Below, in pieces: positions 7,927-15,981 of a stretch of DNA of 38,673 bases. This DNA is from an uncultured Anaerotruncus sp. (lineage in GTDB: Bacteria; Bacillota; Clostridia; Oscillospirales; CAG-272). Where the stretch lies: contig CAJLZE010000012.1 in assembly GCA_905210995.1 (NCBI GenBank), forward strand, positions 1-38,673. The letters are read 5' to 3'. A program made the translations under genes and the position numbers. Positions within the stretch are counted from its first letter, which is position 1, and the number at the start of each line of letters is the position of its first letter. Under the pieces are notes generated by a model. It was not told the origin of the DNA. It ran no database searches and was given only the letters and a program-made list of their open reading frames with translations.

Positions 7927-8307
7927 TTACATCTGCTGCATGGTTTGTGCGGGAGCTTCTGTCTGCTCCGTGGTCTGTTCGGTTGCAAGTTCCTGATTGT
8001 AGGCTGCAACAATGGCTTTGCCGAGTTCGCCGCGTGCTTCCGCCGTAATGGGGTGGAAGATGTCGTTGTACTTGGTTTCGCCGTTTGCGTCCTTATACGG
8101 AATCGCGGGCATGGATACGAAGGTGCCGTTTTCGTTCTGGAAGAGCTTGATGCCGTGAACCGCGAAATCGCCGATGGTCATGCTTGCCACCGCGCGAAGA
8201 CTCTTGCCCGGATCATCAAAGGTCTTGTCGATGTGGACCTCGTATGCGGGCTTTTTCTGCTTCTGCTCACCTGCGGGAGCAGAGCTGCCTTTCTTTCCTG
8301 TTGCCAT
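7927..8307 (-). CDS. SpoVG-like protein
   Basis: 126 residues. The core ASMTIGDFAVHGIKLF...FVSMPAIPYKD...FHPITAEARGEL matches the SpoVG family, small nucleic-acid-binding regulators first known from septation and sporulation. The C-terminus is an extra Gln/Thr/Glu-rich tail of about 20 residues. A strong AGGAGG site precedes the ATG. The gene is separated from the upstream gene by an intrinsic terminator and lies just upstream of the pilin, so it may start the transcription unit that includes the pilus genes. Chromosomal SpoVG is shorter; element-borne copies with added tails are common. Confidence 0.88.
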   Translation of the reverse strand: MATGKKGSSAPAGEQKQKKPAYEVHIDKTFDDPGKSLRAVASMTIGDFAVHGIKLFQNENGTFVSMPAIPYKDANGETKYNDIFHPITAEARGELGKAIVAAYNQELATEQTTEQTEAPAQTMQQM

Positions 8308-8335
8308 GGGTGTCCTCCTTTCTTTTTGAGATATC

Positions 8336-8373
8336 TATATAAAAAGCCGGAGGCGGTTTCCCGTCATCCGGCT
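8336..8373 (-). terminator. Intrinsic terminator after the YodL/DUF3846 gene
   Basis: Stem arms 8366-8373 and 8343-8350 (AAGCCGGA type) are followed on the minus strand by a UUUUUAUAU tract. It ends the accessory-protein unit just before the SpoVG-like gene. Confidence 0.8.
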
Positions 8374-8382
8374 TGATTCCGT

Positions 8383-9255
8383 TCACCATGGGGAGAACGA
8401 GAATCGGATGCTTGCTTCGACTTCCTCGGGGCTGATATCCTCGGGTTCTGCAAACATTTCTTTGTATTTTTGTACCTGCTTTTCGGTCAGACCGCAAAAT
8501 CCGCCGTCTGTGTCCTCGCCGACAATGTACATCGGTCCGGCAATAACATCGCCGTAAAGAGTGCGGTTGCCCTCCATGCCTTTCAGTTTGGCTTCCTGAT
8601 TGCACACGATGACTGCACTGTCATCGAAGAGAGCAACGACCTGCATCAGTGCGTCTTCGCCGCACCTGCTGACCGCACGCTGCCAATGGCTCAGATCATC
8701 GATGATTCTTGTTTCAACGGGTGTCTTGCCGGGAAGGATCATCAAGGCACGCAAGCCGTCCATGTCCTCACACTCGGAGGTGTCAAAGTTTTCGCACTTC
8801 ACCCAGCCGAACGAATCACAGAAGTGACAGCCGGGTTCGAGCAGCGTGATGTGCTGTCCTTCGAGGATGTGCGGCGTGAACGGTCTGCCACAGTCGATGC
8901 TGTCATAGACCTCACGGTCATAGGCTTCTTTTGTGGCAATCCAATATTCCTCTCCGACCTCACCGTTTGAGCCGAGATAATCGACCCGCCCATACATTTC
9001 GGGAATGTCGCCGAGGACCTCGACCACATCCGACACCGACAGAGAATGCCCCTGAAAGGTACCGATGTACGGCTCGCGGTATCCGTTGAAAATGTGATAG
9101 ACATCATCAAGATCTCTTGCCTCCACATCACCGTGGAAAACGCACTTGTATTCGGAAGCGTGAACACCGCCGTGCCGTTCGGTCTGCTCGTAATTTTCGA
9201 ACTTGACACGGCGCGTATCCTTATCCGAATCCAATTGATAGATTCTGATCCTCAT
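8383..9255 (-). CDS. YodL-like plus DUF3846 domain protein
   Basis: 290 residues. The N-terminal part (MRIRIYQLDSDKD...SVSDVVEV) resembles the YodL-like domain. The C-terminal part (ALMILPGKTPVETRIID...VICNQEAKLKG...IVGEDTDGGFCGL) matches DUF3846. Both domains are typical of large accessory proteins on conjugative elements and are suspected of countering host defence or altering host factors, but no activity is proved. The ATG at 9255 overlaps the stop of the DUF3849 gene (ATGA). A terminator follows. Confidence 0.8.
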   Translation of the reverse strand: MRIRIYQLDSDKDTRRVKFENYEQTERHGGVHASEYKCVFHGDVEARDLDDVYHIFNGYREPYIGTFQGHSLSVSDVVEVLGDIPEMYGRVDYLGSNGEVGEEYWIATKEAYDREVYDSIDCGRPFTPHILEGQHITLLEPGCHFCDSFGWVKCENFDTSECEDMDGLRALMILPGKTPVETRIIDDLSHWQRAVSRCGEDALMQVVALFDDSAVIVCNQEAKLKGMEGNRTLYGDVIAGPMYIVGEDTDGGFCGLTEKQVQKYKEMFAEPEDISPEEVEASIRFSFSPW

Positions 9256-9962
9256 GACAGCACCATACCTTCGTCTTCGCCCGCACGGATTTCCTCCAGC
9301 TTCTGTGTTGCCCATTCGGGGAGCTTGCTTTCATCGGCAATACCGAGAAATTCGTCCCGATAGAAGTGGGTATGCTCGTCATCCTTGAGAAATCTTCCGA
9401 ACACCTTCCGTCCGATGTTGGATTCATCGCAGCCGTTGCCCGAGGTGGCATAGAACAGCTGATAGTCCCCGTGTTTGTAATCCTCATGGAGGAGAAACGG
9501 ATTGAGGATCAGCAGCTGATGCTCGTAATTGTCGTGATTGCTTCCGGGCAGGCAGTCGCCGACACCGTATTGATGAAGCACATCGGAGAGATACTGCCTG
9601 TAATCCGTAATCAGCCCGTTGACGATTTCGGGATGGCTGCCCACCGAGAACTCATAGTTGCGCCGATCCTTCGGGATATAGATTCCGTCAGCCCACTCCT
9701 TGTTTGCGGGGCGGAATCTGCCGTCGTCCATGTGTTCCTTTACCGTGTTGGCAAGTACCCATGTGAGGCGGTCGGTGCCGTATTCCTCTGCAAGAGGCGG
9801 GATGATACCGTCTTTGAGATGCATGCCGTCAAAATTCTCGGCAAGCGCTTTTTCAATGGCATTCTTACAGCGGATATTCTCCTTGAAGGAGTTCCGCCAC
9901 AACATGACATCATCTTGTCGGCGGGCGGTGTCAAGCGAATCATAGTAGAGCGGAAGCGGCAT
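9252..9962 (-). CDS. DUF3849-like protein
   Basis: 236 residues, soluble, no signal peptide. The N-terminal half contains WRNSFKENIRCKNAIEKALAENFDGMHL, the hallmark stretch of DUF3849, followed by a domain rich in Asp, His and aromatic residues. Function is unknown; the family occurs almost only on mobile elements of Clostridia, often beside YodL and antirestriction genes. The start overlaps the end of the AbrB-like gene and the stop overlaps the YodL gene, so three proteins are made from one coupled message. Confidence 0.78.
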   Translation of the reverse strand: MPLPLYYDSLDTARRQDDVMLWRNSFKENIRCKNAIEKALAENFDGMHLKDGIIPPLAEEYGTDRLTWVLANTVKEHMDDGRFRPANKEWADGIYIPKDRRNYEFSVGSHPEIVNGLITDYRQYLSDVLHQYGVGDCLPGSNHDNYEHQLLILNPFLLHEDYKHGDYQLFYATSGNGCDESNIGRKVFGRFLKDDEHTHFYRDEFLGIADESKLPEWATQKLEEIRAGEDEGMVLS

Positions 9963-10240
9963 TACTCCACCTCCGCTTCACGGAGCAGTTTTCTTGTGAG
10001 GAAATTGAATGCCGCACGCTGTTCGGCGGGTTTGAGGCTTTCAAGGACATCAAAGAGTGAGGTTTCATGCGTTCTGTTATTTTTGCCGCAATCGCAGATG
10101 GATTCCTTGCGCAAAAGCAGAGCGCCGTCCTTCTGCTTTTCAATCGAGACAAGCGTTCCGGTGTTCCAGCCTTCTCGGATGCGGATATCGAACGGAATGG
10201 TGACACTGCCTTTGGTGGTGACAAATCTGTATGTTTTCAT
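9962..10240 (-). CDS. AbrB/MazE/SpoVT-like DNA-binding protein
   Basis: 92 residues. The N-terminus (FVTTKGSVTIPFDIRIREGW...GTLVSIEKQKDGALLL) fits the swapped-hairpin AbrB fold. The second part carries CDCGK and a helical tail. It is probably a small transcription regulator of the element, possibly autoregulatory. The start has an AAGGAA site and the stop overlaps the next start by one base (TAATG). Two nearby Cys residues could bind metal, but this is a guess. Confidence 0.7.
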   Translation of the reverse strand: MKTYRFVTTKGSVTIPFDIRIREGWNTGTLVSIEKQKDGALLLRKESICDCGKNNRTHETSLFDVLESLKPAEQRAAFNFLTRKLLREAEVE

Positions 10241-10275
10241 TTTGGATTCCTTCTTTCTGTGTTTTTTGATTTGGA

Positions 10276-11322
10276 TTACATTGTTAGATCAAGAGCTTGG
10301 CTCGGAAAATCTCCGCCCATAAAAGCGGCAAGGGTGCGGGTGTCCCCCATAAAATTCGGGTAGTTTTCATCGTTCAGGGCAATATATCCGTCCTCACCGA
10401 GCGCAATCGGCTCGTTTGTGATGACAGAGCCGCCGTGATTGACCCTTACCTTTGACTCCAGAGAGGCAAAGCCGTTACCGTCATCACGCTCCCGCAGGTG
10501 ATAAAGGTACATTCCTTCGGGAATCTCATCCTCGGTCAGGCGTTCGTCGATAAAGAGCGCCGGCTTGCCGCAGATTTCGATGCATTCGTATTCATCGTAG
10601 TCGGTGTGGATATACCGTGTCCCGGTCTTGTTCTTTGCCATACCGAGATCGCAGAAGTCATAGTTCCACACGGAGGCGGCGTATTCAACGGATTCCACCT
10701 CGCCTTTGGGGTAGTATTCCTCGATTTCGTCACCGTTTTCGTAAACGCAGCGACCGCACCCCTCGCCGAGATCTTCATTTGCCCATTCGTGTTCGATGGT
10801 AATGTCGGGATACCTGCGGGCAAGCGCTTCTATGACGGGCTTGGGTTCCGCCCATGCGGTCTGAAACCAGATACAATCATCCGGCATGGAGGCAGGTTCG
10901 TATCCGTCATACCCGTAAGCATTCCATTTGGTACCCCAATTTGCATAGCACCAGTCGTACCAGGTGGCTGCGCCATATTGCCGCAGGTTATTCCACGCCT
11001 GCTTGCCAAGCGCGAAATCCTCATGATTGATGTCTGTCCGCACTTTGAGAAAGCGCTGCTCGCTTGCAACCGGAATATCCGACAGATGTTCCGTGTTGAT
11101 CGTTCCGCCGAGCGTATACACATCGATGAAGTCCTTATAAGCCGCAAGTCCCGCCTGTGTGCGACTGCTTGCTTCCAAGTCAAGGCTCGGCGGCATCGGA
11201 ATAATCTTATTGAAATCCACCGAGTGAAGACCGTATTCATCGTCCTTGATGTCCTCAAGCATCTGACGGATTTTTGTTTTGTCGCCCTCAAAAGAGAGGA
11301 TATTGATCACATGATTCGGCAT
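10276..11322 (-). CDS. Api92-like ferredoxin-fold plus LPD28-like polyvalent protein
   Basis: 348 residues. The N-terminus (MPNHVINILSFEGD...IIPMPPSL) and the region with WCYANWGTKWNAY match Api92-like/DUF1281 proteins of plasmids and phages. The C-terminal part (ICGKPALFIDERLTEDEIPE..., VNHGGSVITNEPI) resembles the large polyvalent protein domain LPD28. Such fusions are carried by conjugative elements and phages and are thought to act in the recipient early after transfer. No catalytic residues are evident. It lies between a small Cys-tail protein and the AbrB-like regulator. Confidence 0.78.
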   Translation of the reverse strand: MPNHVINILSFEGDKTKIRQMLEDIKDDEYGLHSVDFNKIIPMPPSLDLEASSRTQAGLAAYKDFIDVYTLGGTINTEHLSDIPVASEQRFLKVRTDINHEDFALGKQAWNNLRQYGAATWYDWCYANWGTKWNAYGYDGYEPASMPDDCIWFQTAWAEPKPVIEALARRYPDITIEHEWANEDLGEGCGRCVYENGDEIEEYYPKGEVESVEYAASVWNYDFCDLGMAKNKTGTRYIHTDYDEYECIEICGKPALFIDERLTEDEIPEGMYLYHLRERDDGNGFASLESKVRVNHGGSVITNEPIALGEDGYIALNDENYPNFMGDTRTLAAFMGGDFPSQALDLTM

Positions 11323-11334
11323 AGACCACCTCCG

Positions 11335-11565
11335 TCAGTCCCGCGTGCAGATGCCGTGCCGTTTGCAATAGAGGCGGCACTGCTCGCAGGGAGTAACGCA
11401 GACGGTATCGTGCATTTCTTCTTCCGGCATCTCGTCCTCATCCTCGATCAGAATGTGGATAGCGCCGTCCTCGAAGTAGGACAGCACACCGGTGTCCTCA
11501 TCGATGTCATACTTTTCGATGACCTCCTCCGGCAGAAGCACTTTGATATTCAGTTTCCTTTCCAT
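11335..11565 (-). CDS. Small acidic protein with Cys-rich tail, unknown function
   Basis: 76 residues. The first part (MERKLNIKVLLPEEVIEKYDID) looks like a short regulatory or antitoxin-like fold; the middle is very acidic; the end has CVTPCEQCRLYCKRHGIC, which could bind a metal. The ATG lies inside the end of the Dam gene (overlap 16 nt), giving translational coupling. I do not recognise the family with confidence. Confidence 0.7.
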   Translation of the reverse strand: MERKLNIKVLLPEEVIEKYDIDEDTGVLSYFEDGAIHILIEDEDEMPEEEMHDTVCVTPCEQCRLYCKRHGICTRD

Positions 11566-12416
11566 ACAATTTTCCTTTCTTTCAGTATTTTTTCGCTGAT
11601 GGAGTCATCGTCGAACAGCGTGAGCTGCTTGGCGTTCCATCCTTCTTCATAGGTGTCATAATTGGAGATAAACAGTTCGGGATACTGTTTTCCCGCGTCG
11701 TAACGCTGCGCGATATTCGAGAGTCTTGTGGTGCTCTCGATCATGATGCCGTCCCGCGAATACAGCTCACGGATTTCCGGGCAGTCGTTGTAGGAAAGCA
11801 AAAACCTGCCCTGAATCTGCATGAGTGCATCCCGCAGCCTGACATGATCCGCTTTGGTGAAGCCCACTTCTTCGTAATAGTCCTCCGTTTCAAAGTAAGG
11901 AGGATCAAGATAGAAGATCGTGTTCGGGCGGTCATATTGGGCAATGAGCTTTTCAAAGTCCTTGTTTTCGATGACAACCGTCTGCAGTCGTTCCGACGCT
12001 TTGTGAATGATGGGAAAGTTGTTCCAGATGTTGTGAGGCTGACCTCCGAAGGAGTCAAGCCCCGAAGCGTAACTCTCCCGAATAACCTGATAAAAGAATG
12101 CGGCGCGTTTGATATCCGGTATCCTGGTATCGCTGTGGAGCAGATCGCGGATATAGTCAAAGTCCCTGCGGGAATTAAGCGAATACCGCAGTTCCTCGCA
12201 AAGCTCGTCGGGGTGGTCGCGCACACAGCGGTAAAGGTTCACAAGCGTTCCGTTGAAATCGTTGTAAACCTCAAATTTGCTCGGGCGCTTATGAAACAGT
12301 ACCCATCCGCCACCGCCGAACACCTCGACATACCGGTCGCACCGCTCGTCAAGCCGGGCGACAATGGCATCCCGAAGTGCCTTCTTGCCGCCAACCCATG
12401 ACATAAAGCTGTTCAT
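11550..12416 (-). CDS. Dam-type DNA adenine N6-methyltransferase
   Basis: 288 residues from ATG 12416 (CGAGGAAAC before it). SAM-binding motif residues are in SWVGGKK at the N-terminus and EVFGGGGWVLF; the catalytic motif IV is DPPY in FYLDPPYFETEDYY. This layout matches Dam/MT-A70-unrelated class D12 enzymes. No restriction endonuclease is nearby, so it is an orphan methylase, likely used to mask the element or regulate transfer. It lies after an intrinsic terminator that separates it from metK and the DUF3789 gene. The target sequence cannot be read from the protein. Confidence 0.92.
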   Translation of the reverse strand: MNSFMSWVGGKKALRDAIVARLDERCDRYVEVFGGGGWVLFHKRPSKFEVYNDFNGTLVNLYRCVRDHPDELCEELRYSLNSRRDFDYIRDLLHSDTRIPDIKRAAFFYQVIRESYASGLDSFGGQPHNIWNNFPIIHKASERLQTVVIENKDFEKLIAQYDRPNTIFYLDPPYFETEDYYEEVGFTKADHVRLRDALMQIQGRFLLSYNDCPEIRELYSRDGIMIESTTRLSNIAQRYDAGKQYPELFISNYDTYEEGWNAKQLTLFDDDSISEKILKERKIVWKGN

Positions 12417-12442
12417 GTTTCCTCGTTTCCGAGGCTGTACAC

Positions 12443-12479
12443 AAAAAGAGGGCTGTAATGCCTTTTTGCATAACAGCCC
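12443..12479 (-). terminator. Intrinsic terminator after metK/DUF3789
   Basis: On the minus strand, stem arms at 12473-12479 and 12450-12456 (GGGCTGT/ACAGCCC), extended by ATGC/GCAT after one mismatch, are followed by CTCTTTTT. It ends the methyltransferase-metK-DUF3789 unit upstream of the Dam gene. Confidence 0.8.
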
Positions 12480-12489
12480 CAAAGTTTCG

Positions 12490-12588
12490 TTATTTATTGA
12501 TTTGAAAGAGACACATGACGACCATTCCGACCGTTCCTCCGAGCATCAGCCCGAGCAGAAATAGCCACCACATCTGCGTCACTTCCAT
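12490..12588 (-). CDS. DUF3789-like transmembrane micropeptide
   Basis: Only 32 residues: MEVTQMWWLFLLGLM at the N-terminus continues as one hydrophobic helix with LGGTVGMVVMCL and ends QINK. This pattern (WWL, GLMLGGT-G) is that of DUF3789, a tiny membrane protein common on Clostridia elements. The ATG lies within the last codons of metK (10-nt overlap), so it is coupled to metK. Role unknown. Confidence 0.82.
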   Translation of the reverse strand: MEVTQMWWLFLLGLMLGGTVGMVVMCLFQINK

Positions 12589-13613
12589 CTGCCGGTGCGG
12601 TTGTACTTGTTGTAGAAGTGGCAACCCTCGGCAATCGTTTCGTAGTCGGCATGAAGCAGATCCAGCTCGCGGATGATCCCTGCGGGGGTGAGATCGTAGG
12701 TGTTTGCCACATAGTCAAACAGCTCCATGTCGGCATCGTTGCGGATGGAGAGTGAGACAGGCTGACTCATACCGATGGCATAGCCGATCTGAATCTCGCA
12801 CCATTCAAGGTCGAATTTTTCAAGCAGGTCACAGGCGATTTTATGTGCCATATACGATGCCGAACGGTCAACCTTGCTCGGGTCCTTTCCCGAAAACGCG
12901 CCGCCTCCGACACGGCAGAATCCGCCGTACTGGTCACAGACGATCTTTCGCCCGGTCAGCCCGCAATCGGCTTCCGCACCGCCGACCGTCCATGTTCCCG
13001 CAGGGTTGATGATCCAGTCGTCACAGATACATTCATCGCCGACAAGCGCAAGGACATAGTGCTGAACTTCATCAAGATCGCATCCTTCCTTGTGGCAGAC
13101 ACTGACCACCACCGTGACGATCTCTCCGGTGTCAAGGTCAATGGTGACCTGCGTTTTGGCATCACCCTTCAGAATGGTGTCGGGATTGTTGTCCGCATCG
13201 TCCTCCAGGGCGGCAATAATGCGGTTTGCCACATCAAAGGCATAGGGGAGGCGGCTTGCGGTTTCTCTTGTGGCGTAGCCGAACATGATACCCTGATCTC
13301 CGGCACCGATGTCCTCATCCGAGAGAACCGCACGGTTGATCTCGGGCGATTGCTCACTGATCAGGTTGATGATCTTATCTGCCCGATAGCCGAGTTTCTT
13401 TGCCACACGGCGAACGATCTGATCGTAGTTGATGTCCGCTTTCGAGGTAATCTCGCCGCCAAGGACGACGGTATTGCCCTTGACCATGGTTTCGATCCCG
13501 CAGTGACTCTGTCTGTCCTGCTTTAAGCACTCGGTCAGAATGGCATCGCTGATCTGATCGGCATACTTGTCCGGGTGGTACTTGCTGACTGCCTCGGTAC
13601 TGAATAATCTCAT
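12579..13613 (-). CDS. metK: S-adenosylmethionine synthetase (methionine adenosyltransferase)
   Basis: 344 residues; makes SAM from methionine and ATP. The three domains are recognisable through YHPDKYADQISDA near the N-terminus (HPDK), GAGDQGIMFGYA, DCGLTGRKIV and GGGAFSGKDPSKVDRSA (the ATP/phosphate loop), and the final LTPAGIIRELDL. Usual bacterial MetK is about 380-400 residues; here a loop before GAGDQG and other loops are shorter, so this is a compact, divergent form. It overlaps the end of the cytosine methyltransferase gene by 4 nt and is followed by a DUF3789 gene and then a Dam gene. The context says it supplies SAM to the element's own methylases. Confidence 0.96.
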   Translation of the reverse strand: MRLFSTEAVSKYHPDKYADQISDAILTECLKQDRQSHCGIETMVKGNTVVLGGEITSKADINYDQIVRRVAKKLGYRADKIINLISEQSPEINRAVLSDEDIGAGDQGIMFGYATRETASRLPYAFDVANRIIAALEDDADNNPDTILKGDAKTQVTIDLDTGEIVTVVVSVCHKEGCDLDEVQHYVLALVGDECICDDWIINPAGTWTVGGAEADCGLTGRKIVCDQYGGFCRVGGGAFSGKDPSKVDRSASYMAHKIACDLLEKFDLEWCEIQIGYAIGMSQPVSLSIRNDADMELFDYVANTYDLTPAGIIRELDLLHADYETIAEGCHFYNKYNRTGRWK

Positions 13614-14785
13614 GTTGTTTCCTCCGTTTCATTTGGTAATTGATTGATTTCCCAAGCGAGCTTTTGTGCAATCGCCGTTACGACATTGGTGGTAACCGAG
13701 TTGCCCGCCATTTTGTAGAGCTGAGAGTCGCTGATCCCGTTGTCGGCAAGAGTCTGAAACTGATTGTCGGCAAAGCCCTGCAAGCGGAAGCATTCTATCG
13801 GCATCAGCCGTCGGATGATGCCGTTCAGCAGAATAACGCCGTGTACATCCTGTGTCGTCAGCGCATACATCGGCTCATCGGGACCTTTGAACCGTCTGCC
13901 GCATTGCCTGACTTTGAGTCTTGCAGGTGTCAGGATGGCTCTTGCGCCGGTGATGAGAACGCCGGAATGCTCGCCTTTGCGATTGCTTATACCCGAATCC
14001 TGTCTTGCGGTGATACATCGGGCGAGAGGCGTGAGCTTCGGGTTTTCGTTCATATCGATAAGATACAGCCCGGTCTTCGCCCCTTGTCCGCCGCCATGAC
14101 TCATTAAACATACGGCGGCTCCATCGGGGGAATATACACGCTGACCTTGGCGTCCGGGAATAAGCTGCTTAAGATTTGAATATGTGCTTTCTCGGACAGG
14201 ATATATTTTGCCGGACAGTCTGCTATCAAGATATCCGACAATGTACACTCGCTTCCGATCTTGGGGGACACCGAAGTTTGCGCTGTTAACAACACACCAT
14301 TCAAGAGAATACCCCAGTTGCCCAAGCGCGGTGAGGATAGCGAGGAAAGTTTGCCCCCCTTCGTGAGTGAGTAGCCCCGGCACGTTCTCAAGCAGAAGAT
14401 ATTTAGGGTGCCGGGCTTCATGCCAATAGCTTTGCTTTCGCAAAGCGCAGATTTCATGAAAGAGCGTGCCTCTTTCGTCAGCAAATCCAAGTCGTTGCCC
14501 TGCGACAGAAAAAGTGCTGACATGTCCGGCAAGCCGGACGGGAAGCCGCCGCAGATAAGGTCGAAGTCGGGCAGGTCTGCGGGGTTGATGATTCGGAATG
14601 CCGCATCGCGGCATTTGTCATCTGCAAAAGTATTCTCCTTCCGTTCCGTAGAGTAACCGATAGGCTTTCTGCGCGTGTTTGTCTTTTTCGCACCAGCCGA
14701 CCGGCATAAAAAAATCGCCGGCATTCGTGAGTCCCGTGCGGAACCCACCGATACCGGCGAACATATCCAGATATTTGATTTTCAA
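13610..14785 (-). pseudogene. C5-cytosine DNA methyltransferase, disrupted at the catalytic motif
   Basis: Reading from a TTG at 14785, motif I (LDMFAGIGGFRTGL) and WCEKDKHA are in one frame, which stops at a TGA about 57 codons in. The family sequence continues in a second frame (DDKCRDAAFRI, PADLPDFDLICGGFP), then returns to the first frame from FSVAGQRLGFADERGTL to the end (ENVPG, FGVPQDRKRVY, and the C-terminal target-recognition and MAGNSV motifs). The shifts fit an extra T in two T-runs (14626-14629 and 14509-14513) and a 16-nt perfect palindrome at 14524-14539, together +18 nt. The insert sits just before the TGT-CAG of the PCQ motif. As read, no full-length enzyme is made. Sequencing error in the homopolymers is possible, but the palindrome is not a typical error. 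Confidence 0.85.
14524..14539. repeat. 16-bp perfect palindrome inserted in the methyltransferase
   Basis: GTCCGGC, AA spacer, GCCGGAC. Removing it restores the order Gly-Gly-Phe-Pro-Cys-Gln expected for motif IV. It may be a small mobile or hairpin-derived insertion. Confidence 0.7.
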
Positions 14786-14796
14786 ATGATTTTACA

Positions 14797-15180
14797 TCAC
14801 ATACCTCCCATTCCGAAATCCTCAGAGAAGGTGAGGACATAATCGGAGGCTGTATCGCGCAAGGCGTTCCAGTCTTTTGTCTGCGGAGGCGGACCGTACC
14901 ATTCGTGCTTTCCGCTGTCGCACCGGATATAGGGAGTCTGACCGCGTGAATTCCGGGAGAAGTAATCTCCGAAGCGGAGGAGAGTTTTATCAATGACGCC
15001 GTCCGCACGGTTGATGACCGACATCTGCAGGGCGACATATTCCTCATGGACGCCTTGCGTGACGAATTCCGCTTTGACGAGATTTCCGTCATCTGCGGGA
15101 ATGAAGCAGCATCGTCCGATGAATCGGGCATCCTCCGTGTCCCCGAACAGCCGCCTCAGTTGGCTCTCAAAAAAGTTCAT
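14797..15180 (-). CDS. Hypothetical element protein with MGGM C-terminus
   Basis: 127 residues, soluble, no signal peptide. It begins MNFFESQLRRLFGD, has many aromatic and Asp residues, and ends EDFGMGGM. The same MGGM end occurs in the next two large upstream genes (16021-17166 and 17167-18027). I do not recognise a family. The ATG follows AAAGGAAAATC. The stop is 11 nt upstream of the putative start of the cytosine methyltransferase, so they probably share a message. Confidence 0.75.
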   Translation of the reverse strand: MNFFESQLRRLFGDTEDARFIGRCCFIPADDGNLVKAEFVTQGVHEEYVALQMSVINRADGVIDKTLLRFGDYFSRNSRGQTPYIRCDSGKHEWYGPPPQTKDWNALRDTASDYVLTFSEDFGMGGM

Positions 15181-15222
15181 GTGATTTTCCTTTCTTTCTG
15201 AATTTATAGATTCCGGTTTGTT

Positions 15223-15249
15223 TCAGTTGCACATGGCAATCACCTCCTT
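15223..15249 (-). other. Perfect Shine-Dalgarno with a three-codon open frame
   Basis: On the minus strand AAGGAGGTGATT is followed at ideal spacing by ATG TGC AAC TGA (15223-15234). The full-length match to the anti-SD is unusual for such a minimal frame. It could be a leader minicistron for the gene at 14797-15180 or the relic of a deleted gene. Confidence 0.5.
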
Positions 15250-15258
15250 CAGGGGATA

Positions 15259-15294
15259 GAAAAAGCCCCTTGATCCTTTTCGAATCAAGGGGCT
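15259..15294 (-). terminator. Intrinsic terminator after the DUF6809-like gene
   Basis: An 11-bp stem (AGCCCCTTGAT and its complement, 15264-15274 and 15284-15294) is followed on the minus strand by UUUUUC. It lies 9 nt after the stop at 15303. Confidence 0.85.
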
Positions 15295-15302
15295 GTATGG
15301 CG

Positions 15303-15581
15303 TTATTCATTTGTTTTGTCCGCAAGCGCCGCGCACGCCAACCGCAGGGCGATTCTGAATTCCGAAGCAAAGGCTTCGCGCTCGGATTCGGAGTTCATTT
15401 CAAGCGTGGTGTCGCAGTATTTTTCGAGCTTTTCCTTCTGTTCCTCCGATAGGCTTTCAAGCAGTTCTGATTTGTTGCGGGATTGCAGGTGCTGCAGTTC
15501 CTTATAGTGTGGATTGTTGTCGACCAGTGTGTCCTGTGGGTTTATTTCGCCGTTCCATAGTTCTTCGATAATGTTTTTCAT
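15303..15581 (-). CDS. DUF6809-like small helical protein
   Basis: 92 residues beginning MKNIIEELWNGEINP; charged and helical, with SEEQKEKLEKY and a C-terminal EFRIALRLACAAL helix. The pattern is that of DUF6809-like proteins found beside recombination and conjugation genes in Clostridia. The ATG at 15581 has a perfect GGAGG site 7 nt upstream. The gene lies between two intrinsic terminators, so it is probably a one-gene unit. Function unknown. Confidence 0.75.
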   Translation of the reverse strand: MKNIIEELWNGEINPQDTLVDNNPHYKELQHLQSRNKSELLESLSEEQKEKLEKYCDTTLEMNSESEREAFASEFRIALRLACAALADKTNE

Positions 15582-15644
15582 TTTATCGCCTCCTTGTAAC
15601 CACACACAATACCATGCAGGAGGCAACAAGTCCAGAAAACTTTC

Positions 15645-15682
15645 TGATAACAAAAGCCACCCGGCTTTTTGCGGTCGGGTGG
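15645..15682 (-). terminator. Intrinsic terminator after the DUF3784-like gene
   Basis: Stem CCACCCG/CGGGTGG (15657-15663, 15676-15682) with a loop containing AAAAAG; UUUUGUUAU follows on the minus strand. It closes the 15720-16010 cassette. Confidence 0.7.
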
Positions 15683-15719
15683 TTGTGTTTATGATGTCAA
15701 ATCGACAAACTTGAATTTA

Positions 15720-15941
15720 TTAGGCAAACAGAATAAGTGCAACACCTGTGATAAGCAGAACTATACCAACAACAAACTCTATCATTCCCACTTTCTTTGC
15801 GTATTCTTCTTTCTTCCGACCGGCTTTGAAGTCCGCCTCAAAACCGTTGATAAGATTGTATTTCTTTTTAAAGTAAATGAAGTATCCAAACAGAAGGAAG
15901 GCCAATCCCAGAACTACAGCCAATACCTTTAGGAATATCAT
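15720..15941 (-). CDS. DUF3784-like small membrane protein
   Basis: 73 residues with a hydrophobic helix at each end (about 2-22 and 52-72) joined by a charged loop (KKKYNLINGFEADFKAGRKKEEYAKKVG). This two-helix, basic-loop form fits DUF3784 proteins of Firmicutes. It is AT-richer than its neighbours and has its own promoter and terminator, so it looks like a separate cassette inserted in the element. A strong GGAGG site precedes the ATG. Role unknown. Confidence 0.8.
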   Translation of the reverse strand: MIFLKVLAVVLGLAFLLFGYFIYFKKKYNLINGFEADFKAGRKKEEYAKKVGMIEFVVGIVLLITGVALILFA

Positions 15942-15981
15942 ATAAACACCTCCACAAAAAATTCCGATTTATCGATATCTT

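Noticed and set aside
14104..14748. Separate 214-residue minus-strand protein
   Set aside because: It is the second frame of the broken cytosine methyltransferase and contains only the segment between the two shifts plus noise.
15167..15370. 67-residue minus-strand frame
   Set aside because: It crosses a strong terminator and the end of the preceding gene with no ribosome site at its start.
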